Assembly (NCBI GenBank): GCA_021823045.1
Contig: JAKAPB010000046.1
Span: 1-9,184, forward strand
Origin: Actinomycetes bacterium
Lineage (GTDB): Bacteria > Actinomycetota > Acidimicrobiia > Acidimicrobiales > Acidimicrobiaceae
Direction of reading: 5' to 3'
DNA length: 9,184 nt
Shown: positions 1-6,245 of the stretch, piece by piece
Layout of the letters: the number at the start of each line of letters is the position of its first letter
Numbering within the stretch: the first letter of the stretch is position 1
The notes under the pieces: model-generated
Seen by the model: the letters and a program-made list of their open reading frames with translations, nothing else
Databases searched by the model: none
What the model was told of the DNA's origin: nothing
Translations under genes and position numbers: made by a program

Positions 1-1
1 C

Positions 2-547
2 CCAGACGACGTCTCGGTCACCATACTGCCTCATGAGAAGAAGATGGCCGATATGCTGGTGGAGGGAGAGTTGGACGCCATGCTTTACCGTTCCAGGGTC
101 CCGACTGAGGTCGACAGATCCGTTACACCAGTCGCCGAAGATTCCAGGGTGAAGTGGCTGTTCGACGACAGGAAGGTGGAAGAGATGCGATTCTATCAGA
201 AGACAAAGATGTTCCCGTTCAACGACCTCATTGTTGTAAAGAAGGACGTCCTGAAGGAAAGGCCTCGGCTCGCGGAGAGCATCTTTGACGCCTTCGAAGA
301 AGCAAAGAGACTGTCGTATGCGAAGCTCGCCGACAGATATGACATCCTTTCTGCTCCCGACGTGGTCTGGCAGGCTTCAGCCTATGAGGAACAAAGGGCA
401 GTGCTAGGTGATGACCCTTATCGATACGGCCTTAAAGGAAACAGGGCTATCCTCGACACCCTTGCCGGGTACATGTTCGAACAGGGACTCGTTGAGCGAA
501 TCCCTGACGTGGAAGGACTCTTCGCTGATTCTTTACGAAGCCGCTGA
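2..547 (+). CDS. 4,5-dihydroxyphthalate decarboxylase-like protein, C-terminal part (5' end outside window)
   Basis: The reading frame is open from base 2 to a TGA at 545-547, giving 181 residues. The ATG at base 44 is internal, because family-like sequence (ILPHEKKMADMLVEGELDAM) already precedes it. The C-terminal half resembles the family annotated as 4,5-dihydroxyphthalate decarboxylase or as an ABC-type binding protein with a type-2 periplasmic-binding fold. Matching stretches are the 'LxxGELDAML' segment, 'WLFDDRKVEEMRFYQKTKMF' followed by PFNDLIVVKKDV, 'ESIFDAFEEAKR', and the C-terminal 'EEQRAVLGDDPYRYGLKGNR' followed by a FEQGL segment. In characterised bacteria the enzyme decarboxylates 4,5-dihydroxyphthalate to protocatechuate. 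Most archaeal and bacterial homologues are untested, so the substrate here is unknown. About 140 N-terminal residues would be missing if it has the usual length of about 320. It converges on the OppF-type gene, with 14 nt between the stops. Confidence 0.8.
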   Translation, partial: PDDVSVTILPHEKKMADMLVEGELDAMLYRSRVPTEVDRSVTPVAEDSRVKWLFDDRKVEEMRFYQKTKMFPFNDLIVVKKDVLKERPRLAESIFDAFEEAKRLSYAKLADRYDILSAPDVVWQASAYEEQRAVLGDDPYRYGLKGNRAILDTLAGYMFEQGLVERIPDVEGLFADSLRSR

Positions 548-561
548 AGCTGCCGCCGGCT

Positions 562-1581
562 TTATCCCGAGTTCAAAGCATTGTGGCAGGCTGCGTAGTG
601 GGAAGGGGCCTTCTCCTCGAGTTCTGGCTCCACCTGCCCGCACACTTCCTTTGCATAACTGCATCGCGGCCTGAAAGAGCAGCCGCGCTCGATCGACATG
701 CTTTCTTCGATGAAGGCCAACGGGATGGGCGGTCCCATCGACTCGGTGCGCCTCAGATGTGGTGCTGCCGTCCTTATCAGTTCAACGTAAGGATGGAATG
801 GCTTGGACAGGAGCGTGCCAGTCTCTCCGAACTCAACAATCTTGCCGAGGTACATCACCATTGTGTTCGCGCTCACCAGCCTCGCGCTCGCCAGATCGTG
901 TGTTATCATGAGCACTGTCAGATCCCTTTCCTCCTTAAGGTCCACCAATAGAGATAGGACGTTCAGTTTTTGAGCTGCGTCGAGCATTGTGATCGGTTCG
1001 TCGGCCACCAAGAGCCTCGGGTCAGGTGCCAGTGCCCTTGCGATGTTCACGCGTTGGCGTTGTCCTCCGCTGAGTTGGTGTGGGAATCTGCTTTTGATCT
1101 GGGCTGGGTTGAGACCTACTTCGGTCAATAGGCGGTTGACCTCTTCTGATATGGCTGCCTGGTCCTTCATCCCCTTCAGCTGCCTTAGCGGAGATGAAAG
1201 GATGGTAAACACATCGTGGCGGGGATTCAACGACTCAAAAGGATCCTGGAAAATCATCTGGACGTTGCGCCTGTATTCCAGCAGAGCGCGCCCCCTAAGT
1301 GAGTTCACGTTGACGCCGTTGTAAGTGATTGTCCCTTTCGTCGGCTTTACGAGGCCCATTATGCATTTAGCAACCGTGGTCTTGCCAGACCCGCTTTCTC
1401 CCACAATGGATACTATCTCCGATTTGCCCAACGCGAACGTGATTCCGTCGACTGCTTTGATCTTGGTTAATCCCCGGAGCCCCTTGCGTTTGTTGAAGGT
1501 AACCTCCAGATCTTTGACCTCTAAGGTCGACGAGGCCGTTGGCCGGTCGCGTTCTAATCGTGCTTGTGACAAGCTACCCAC
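562..1581 (-). CDS. Peptide-type ABC importer ATPase, OppF/DppF-like
   Basis: This is a 339-residue ATPase that powers import together with the OppD-like partner at the cytoplasmic face of the permease pair. Visible motifs are Walker A GESGSGKT (61-68), the Q-loop Gln112, the signature LSGGQRQR (170-177), Walker B LLVADE with catalytic Glu195, and the H-loop His228. The D-loop reads ITMLD where the common form is TSALD. The C-terminal oligopeptide/dipeptide domain (about 250-339) has four cysteines (301, 307, 314, 332), the arrangement that binds a [4Fe-4S] cluster in some DppD/OppD proteins. The chosen start is GTG at 1581, preceded by GAGG at 1586-1589 (4-nt spacing). It overlaps the upstream ATPase gene by 28 nt, which suggests translational coupling. 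It is the last gene of the block. The substrate class cannot be read from the ATPase. Confidence 0.93.
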   Translation of the reverse strand: MGSLSQARLERDRPTASSTLEVKDLEVTFNKRKGLRGLTKIKAVDGITFALGKSEIVSIVGESGSGKTTVAKCIMGLVKPTKGTITYNGVNVNSLRGRALLEYRRNVQMIFQDPFESLNPRHDVFTILSSPLRQLKGMKDQAAISEEVNRLLTEVGLNPAQIKSRFPHQLSGGQRQRVNIARALAPDPRLLVADEPITMLDAAQKLNVLSLLVDLKEERDLTVLMITHDLASARLVSANTMVMYLGKIVEFGETGTLLSKPFHPYVELIRTAAPHLRRTESMGPPIPLAFIEESMSIERGCSFRPRCSYAKEVCGQVEPELEEKAPSHYAACHNALNSG

Positions 1582-2519
1582 CTTCCCTCGGATTTCACTT
1601 TTAGTCGCGGTCTCTCACTTCTGCACCTATCGAATGCGTATTTGCACCGGTTCGCGTACTTGCATGCGCTCTGTGGCAGCGCGTCGTTAGGCTCCGCCAA
1701 CGTCTTCTTCGCTTGAAGTCTGCTCAGGCCGGAGTCCAGTGTTAATGCTGTGTCGAGTAGCATCTCTGTGTAAGGATGCAGTGGTTCGGAAAGTAGTTTC
1801 TCGAGCGGCCCGTGCTCCACTATTTCTCCGGCGTACATAACAATGGCGTCGTCTGCGAACTCGCTGAGAAGGGCTATTTCGTGGGTTATGAACAGCATGG
1901 AGAGCTTGCGCTGTGCCTTCTCTCTACTCAGCAGCGAAAGGATCTGTCTTTGGATGACGACGTCGAGGGCGGACGTCGGTTCGTCCGCTATCAGAAGCTT
2001 AGGAGAAAGCGCTAATGCCAGCGCGATGACTACGCGTTGGCGCATGCCCCCGCTTATCTCGTGCGGATAATCGTTGGCACGGTCTGCCTTGATTCCCACT
2101 GAGGTGAGGAGGCTTAGTGTGTTGTCCCGAGCCTCTTCTTTGGTCATCATCCGATGCTGCATAAGCACTTCCATGATAGGGTCGGATATCGATTTCACGG
2201 GATTCAGCGAATTCATCGCCGATTGGTACACCATAGAGACCTCTTCCCAGCGGTACTTCTGCAACTCCTCCTTTGTCATAGAGAGCACGTTCTTGCCGTT
2301 GTATTCTATCGTCCCGCTTATCCTCCCGGGCGGTTCAATCAGATTCATCATCCCCAGCCCGAGGGTGGTCTTCCCGCTCCCAGATTCCCCAACGACACCT
2401 AGCACTCGTCCCCCACCCTGTACCCGGAGGGAAACGCTGTCTAATGCCGCTATGGAATGCTGCTCGACATCGTATGAGACTTCGACCTTCGAGAGATCCC
2501 AGATAGGAGTTGTTGACAT
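1554..2519 (-). CDS. Peptide-type ABC importer ATPase, OppD/DppD-like
   Basis: This is a 321-residue ATPase, the usual partner of the OppF-like subunit. It carries Walker A GESGSGKT (44-51), Q-loop Gln99, the signature ISGGMRQRV (155-163; the GGM form is typical of OppD/DppD), Walker B LLIADE with Glu180, the D-loop SALD (183-186) and H-loop His213. The C-terminal extension has Cys286, 292, 299 and 317, with the same 5/6/17 spacing as in the neighbouring ATPase. The ATG start is supported by GAGG at 2527-2530, 7 nt upstream. One nucleotide separates it from the stop of the DppC-like gene, so the two are almost certainly cotranscribed. Its 3' end overlaps the OppF-like gene. Membership of the peptide/nickel/opine importer family is clear, but the transported compound is not. 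Confidence 0.94.
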   Translation of the reverse strand: MSTTPIWDLSKVEVSYDVEQHSIAALDSVSLRVQGGGRVLGVVGESGSGKTTLGLGMMNLIEPPGRISGTIEYNGKNVLSMTKEELQKYRWEEVSMVYQSAMNSLNPVKSISDPIMEVLMQHRMMTKEEARDNTLSLLTSVGIKADRANDYPHEISGGMRQRVVIALALALSPKLLIADEPTSALDVVIQRQILSLLSREKAQRKLSMLFITHEIALLSEFADDAIVMYAGEIVEHGPLEKLLSEPLHPYTEMLLDTALTLDSGLSRLQAKKTLAEPNDALPQSACKYANRCKYAFDRCRSERPRLKVKSEGRWVACHKHD

Positions 2520-2520
2520 G

Positions 2521-3384
2521 CTACACCCTCAACCTCGGATTAGATACCTCCTCGAATGAGAATCCAATCAGAGCCGTACCAACAGATACGAGAGCGATTA
2601 GCACACCGGGAGCAAGCACCCACCACCAGTCCCCATTGAAGAAGGCATACTGTTGCGCATAGTAGAGTATGCTCCCCCAAGATACGACTGTGATGTTTCC
2701 GATTCCAATGAACTGAAGCGATGCTATGAGGATTATTGAGTAGGACACTATCACGACGAAGTAGGCGAGTGCGATAGGGAGGACTTCGGGGAGTATGATT
2801 CTCAACACCACTGAGAGGTCGGAGCGGCCGCTCAGTTTCTCAGCGTCTATGTAAGCCCGGTTTTTTACTGATGCGACTTGCGCCCTTACTGCCCTTGCGC
2901 ATATCCCCCACTGCACTAGGGTCACCGCACCTATAATCAGTGTGTCTGTCGGATAGAAGATGCTGCCTACTATGATTAGCAAGACGAACGCAGGAATGGC
3001 CATTATGACATCGGTCATCCCAGAGAGCACCCCGTCGAGCCTGCGATAATAGCCTCCGAACACTCCAATCACAGTTCCAAGGATGGCAGACCCAATGGCC
3101 GCGGCCAAGCCCGTGAGCAAAGATGGGTACGCGCCATAGGCGACTTGGGCTAAGACGTCATGTCCTTCGTTGTCGGTTCCGAACAAGTGAGACAGGCTGG
3201 GCGGTGAATTTGGAGGTCCGGTAATCGCATATGGTGAGTAGGGCACAACGAGTGGGACCACCAAGACGAACACGAGAATCGCGATGACGATTGCTGCGCC
3301 GATTCGGCTTTGGGTGGTTCGCAGTATCTTGCCGAATACGACCGCCCTGATGCCAGATTTAGAGTCGTGTGATCCCAAGTCCAT
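2521..3384 (-). CDS. Peptide-type ABC importer permease, DppC/OppC-like
   Basis: This is a 287-residue integral membrane subunit. The first membrane segment is at about 29-48. The conserved external motif HLFGTDNEGHDVLAQVAYGA follows at 67-86, and further membrane segments lie near 88-111, 125-145, 147-165, 203-225 and 257-277. The cytoplasmic EAA-type loop that docks onto the ATPase is YIDAEKLSGRSDLSVVLRII (179-198), with Glu182 and Gly186 in the expected places. The length is normal for DppC. The gene starts 5 nt after the DppB-like stop. The start is slightly ambiguous: AGGAG (3387-3391) is only 2 nt from the ATG at 3384 but 8 nt from a TTG two codons further in (3378), so the mature start may be that TTG. 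It should form a heterodimeric channel with the DppB-like protein. Confidence 0.93.
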   Translation of the reverse strand: MDLGSHDSKSGIRAVVFGKILRTTQSRIGAAIVIAILVFVLVVPLVVPYSPYAITGPPNSPPSLSHLFGTDNEGHDVLAQVAYGAYPSLLTGLAAAIGSAILGTVIGVFGGYYRRLDGVLSGMTDVIMAIPAFVLLIIVGSIFYPTDTLIIGAVTLVQWGICARAVRAQVASVKNRAYIDAEKLSGRSDLSVVLRIILPEVLPIALAYFVVIVSYSIILIASLQFIGIGNITVVSWGSILYYAQQYAFFNGDWWWVLAPGVLIALVSVGTALIGFSFEEVSNPRLRV

Positions 3385-3389
3385 CGCTC

Positions 3390-4361
3390 CTAATGCCTCA
3401 GCCTTGGATCCAAACGAGTCAGCACGTAGTCCCCAATTAGGCCGCTTATGACCACCAGAATCGTTACGTAGAAGAGTCCCCCTTGGAGCACCGGGTAATC
3501 CCTAGCTCCAACTGCGTCAACTATCAGGTCGCCTATACCCGGGTATCCGAAGACCACTTCCACGAGTACCACGACCCCAATCTGACGCGCAAAAGCGAAA
3601 GAGAAGACCGAGACCAAAGGTAACATGGAGTTTCTGAGGATGTATTTTGTGGCGAGCACGCGGTCTTTCAATCCGCGCGCTTTGGCGGCGGCGACATAGT
3701 CTGACTGCAATACGCTCTGAATCGAACCCCTGAGAAGAAGATAGCCTTCGCCGAAGAGGAGAAAAGTCAACACCAGCACCGGGAGCACTGCGTGCCAAAT
3801 CACTGAGGTGAAGTAGTCTATCGGACCTGTCGAGCTGAACCCGGTTGCTCCAAACAAGGGGAACCACTTCAAAGAGACCGCAAAGACCCAGAGCATTATC
3901 ATTGCGGTCCAGAAAACAGGTGTCGAGTTGAAGACAATCGCTAATCCGATTGACGATGCTTCGAACTTCCCACGTCTCCGAAGCGCCGACATCGCTGCAA
4001 CGACGTAAACCATCAGCATAGAGAGCGCGAAGCTGGTGAGCAGCAGGAGCATCGTCCACCCAATGCGGGTAGCGACCAGGTAAGAGACCTGGTTCGGGAA
4101 ATATAGGTCTGAAACGCCAAGGTATGGCGGGAACGTAGTGAATATGTTCCTCAGATACGTAACATACTGACCAGTCAGAGACTGGTTGAGTCCGAGACGC
4201 GCTTCAATCAGGGCGACGTCATAATTCGATGAATGGCCGTTCCCCACCGCTAGCACGTCCGCGGCGTTTCCTGGCACAAGTCGCGGAAGTATGAAGGTGA
4301 GGTTTAGCACCACGAAAAAAGTGATTGCATAAATTATCATCCTCCTCGTCATGTAGTTCAT
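3390..4361 (-). CDS. Peptide-type ABC importer permease, DppB/OppB-like
   Basis: This is a 323-residue permease. TM1 is at about 9-28, followed by a roughly 70-residue external loop, then membrane segments near 100-124, 137-163, 191-211, 246-270 and 292-314. The EAA loop DYVAAAKARGLKDRVLATKY (221-240) and the C-terminal signature FGYPGIGDLIVDAVGARDYP (271-290) are textbook DppB features. I chose ATG at 4361 rather than an in-frame TTG at 4385, because GGTGATC (4367-4373) lies 5 nt before it and matches the 3' end of archaeal 16S rRNA very well. The gene heads the tight permease/ATPase run but lies 274 nt after the ligase stop. That gap may hold its own control element. Confidence 0.93.
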   Translation of the reverse strand: MNYMTRRMIIYAITFFVVLNLTFILPRLVPGNAADVLAVGNGHSSNYDVALIEARLGLNQSLTGQYVTYLRNIFTTFPPYLGVSDLYFPNQVSYLVATRIGWTMLLLLTSFALSMLMVYVVAAMSALRRRGKFEASSIGLAIVFNSTPVFWTAMIMLWVFAVSLKWFPLFGATGFSSTGPIDYFTSVIWHAVLPVLVLTFLLFGEGYLLLRGSIQSVLQSDYVAAAKARGLKDRVLATKYILRNSMLPLVSVFSFAFARQIGVVVLVEVVFGYPGIGDLIVDAVGARDYPVLQGGLFYVTILVVISGLIGDYVLTRLDPRLRH

Positions 4362-4635
4362 CTGACGATCACCCCATCCGTGCAACTACAACCTGCTGCT
4401 GCATGGACACTTCTGAAAGGTTCGCCTTCCGACCCGTAGCCGAGAAGGCATCCCGTCTCTGAACCGTTCGACCCCGCAGTTTCAGCGCTCAAGGAGCGCT
4501 CCTGTGAGGTGCGAAAAATCCTCCAAAGATATGACTTTAGCCCTTCTGAGGGTAATAAGTCTAACCAAGTAGAAACGTTGGTTGTTTCAGCGCCTGTCTC
4601 CTGAAGAGGTTCTCGACCCATCAAGCCAGCCAACT
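4362..4635. other. 274-nt gap between ligase and dppB-like gene, with a possible small ORF
   Basis: This is the only long gap within the minus-strand block. On the minus strand a 91-codon frame fills it. It opens with TTG at 4633, two nucleotides after the ligase stop, and ends in TGA at 4358-4360, which forms an ATGA overlap with the dppB-like start. That fit would suit a translationally coupled small gene. However, the predicted product has no recognisable motif, no membrane segment and low-complexity Ser/Gly/Glu composition. By my count about half of its codons end in G or C, which does not look strongly coding. The gap also holds a perfect 7-bp hairpin and a weak TATA-like ACTTATTA stretch at about 4555-4562. 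I read it as probable leader or regulatory DNA. Confidence 0.4.
4484..4500. repeat. Perfect inverted repeat, 7-bp stem with 3-nt loop
   Basis: AGCGCTC-AAG-GAGCGCT can form a perfect GC-rich hairpin, about 120 nt upstream of the dppB-like start in the ligase-dppB gap. No T-run follows on either strand, so it does not look like an intrinsic terminator. It could be an operator half-site pair, an mRNA processing or stability stem that separates ligase expression from transporter expression, or chance. Confidence 0.5.
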
Positions 4636-6186
4636 CTAGGAGCGAACGCGTTCCCCCTGCATCCGGTCTCCGCGCCTGGAGGATAGCGCTGATGCCCGAA
4701 GCTTGCCCTTGTCTATGCGGAAGGTCGGGGTTCTCGGCAAAGGAGAATTCATGATGAAAACCTCGGGGACCTTGAATTCAGCCAGTCTCGCACGACACCA
4801 TTCCTGGATTTCCTCTGCGGAGACCGAGTTCCTAGCTTTCGGAACGACGAAGGCGATGATCTCGTCGTCTGAATAGCGAGAAGGGATTGCTACCGCTGCG
4901 CACTCTCCCACCGAGAGGTTCGAGTTGATGGTCGCTTCTATCTCGGCCAGATACACGTTTTCGCCTTTCCTGCGCGCCAGGTCGGAAGCCCTGGAGACGA
5001 AGTAGTAGTAGCCTTCCTCGTCACGATAGCCAATGTCACCCGTGTGTAGCCATCCGCCGGCCAAGGTCGCCTTGGTCCTTTTTGCGTCTCGATAGTACTT
5101 CGTCATCACGGCTTCGTTCCTTAGTAGCACCTCCCCCGGATGGCTGGGACTTGCTTCCTTTCCTTCGCTATCCATGATTTTGACGTCGTTAGGGAATCCA
5201 GGGTAACTCCGGGGTTTGCCCATGCTACCCTCCCTTCTGGAATCCGTAGGCACTTCGATGAAACCGAAAGTACACTCGCTGAGTCCATAGCCGAATACGA
5301 CCTTTACGTCGTAACGTCGCTCGACGGCACTGCGCACACGCTCGGGGAGCGTGGGTGCGCTGTAAATGGTGTGTACATCGTGGTCCGTGCGACTTTCGAC
5401 AGAGTTTTCGTAGAACATCATCAGCATAGCACCCACCGCGTTGAATTGGGTGGACCTGGTTTCGCCCGCTTCATCCCAGAAGCGGGACAGGCTGAACCGC
5501 TCCAGGATGGCGACCGACGCCCTCGCTCCCACTGCGCCCATCACGGAGTAGGCCTGTGCGTTGATATGATTCAACGGTAGGCATGTAAGCAACCTGTCAG
5601 ACGCCCTCAACCCTAGCCATCGGGGGAAGGCCCTCCCCGTCAGGCAGTATGTCTTATGGGACTGAACTACTCCCTTCGGCGCCCCTGTCGTGCCGCTTGT
5701 GTATATTATCACCAGAGGGTCGTCAGGTTTCACATTCGCAGCATTCGGCTCGCCATTCGAATGCGCCCCGAATTCCTCGAATGTGCGGTCCTGGTCGTCC
5801 ACGAGGAGTGTCGTCAAATTCGGCCTTTCAGACATGCGATCCACCAGTCGAGAGGACGAGACGAACACCCTTGGCTTGCAGTGATCGAATATCTGCGAGG
5901 TTTCTGAATACTTGTACTGAGGGTTGATTGGGACGAAGATCAAGCCCGCCATAGCGGTCCCGAGCCACGCGACAACAAACTCTGGGCAGTTGTTCAGCTT
6001 GACTGCGACCCTTGATCCAATCTTCAAGCCTTTCCCCTGCAACCCTGCCGCAAACTGACGGCTTCTCTTGTCTACCTCGCCATAGGAAAGCTCACGCCCC
6101 TTGAATACAATGAAAGGGTTATCGCGCTGCTCAGAGGCGGCCTTACCGAAGAACTCAGGTACGGTGTATCCTGTCGCCGAGTCCAT
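4636..6186 (-). CDS. CaiC-like AMP-forming acyl-CoA ligase
   Basis: This is a 516-residue ANL-superfamily enzyme. It should activate a carboxylic acid with ATP to an acyl-adenylate and then form an acyl-CoA thioester in the cytoplasm. Motif positions are numbered from the upstream TTG at 6189; subtract one for the ATG start used here. They are the P-loop YTSGTTGAPK (163-172), the LPLNHINAQ segment with His208, YGLSEC (301-306), the ATP-ribose motif LHTGD (381-385), Arg400, and RRKGENV (406-412) ahead of Glu416. Length, the RxGENV motif and the overall pattern resemble carnitine/crotonobetaine-CoA ligase (CaiC), but the acid cannot be inferred. Oddities are Ser402 at the usual hinge position and Arg491 where the adenylation Lys of the A10 motif normally lies (TPTFRIDKGK). 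It sits between the binding protein (59-nt gap) and the permeases. The ribosome site is weak. Confidence 0.87.
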   Translation of the reverse strand: MDSATGYTVPEFFGKAASEQRDNPFIVFKGRELSYGEVDKRSRQFAAGLQGKGLKIGSRVAVKLNNCPEFVVAWLGTAMAGLIFVPINPQYKYSETSQIFDHCKPRVFVSSSRLVDRMSERPNLTTLLVDDQDRTFEEFGAHSNGEPNAANVKPDDPLVIIYTSGTTGAPKGVVQSHKTYCLTGRAFPRWLGLRASDRLLTCLPLNHINAQAYSVMGAVGARASVAILERFSLSRFWDEAGETRSTQFNAVGAMLMMFYENSVESRTDHDVHTIYSAPTLPERVRSAVERRYDVKVVFGYGLSECTFGFIEVPTDSRREGSMGKPRSYPGFPNDVKIMDSEGKEASPSHPGEVLLRNEAVMTKYYRDAKRTKATLAGGWLHTGDIGYRDEEGYYYFVSRASDLARRKGENVYLAEIEATINSNLSVGECAAVAIPSRYSDDEIIAFVVPKARNSVSAEEIQEWCRARLAEFKVPEVFIMNSPLPRTPTFRIDKGKLRASALSSRRGDRMQGERVRS

Positions 6187-6245
6187 CAATGGGTTCGCCT
6201 ACGAGGTACCTGGATTCCGGCTCGAAATTCACTGGTATTTTGTAG

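Noticed and set aside
2074..2559. 161-codon plus-strand frame
   Set aside because: It is antisense to the OppD-like ATPase, whose motifs are complete on the other strand.
3517..4059. 180-codon frame on the minus strand inside the dppB-like gene
   Set aside because: It is in a different frame of a gene with clear DppB motifs; the product is Arg/Ser-rich and has no family resemblance.
4484..4500. Hairpin as an intrinsic terminator
   Set aside because: No T-run follows on either strand, so I kept it only as an inverted repeat of unknown role.
5140..5580. 146-codon plus-strand frame
   Set aside because: It is antisense to the acyl-CoA ligase and has no motif; a shadow of the coding strand.
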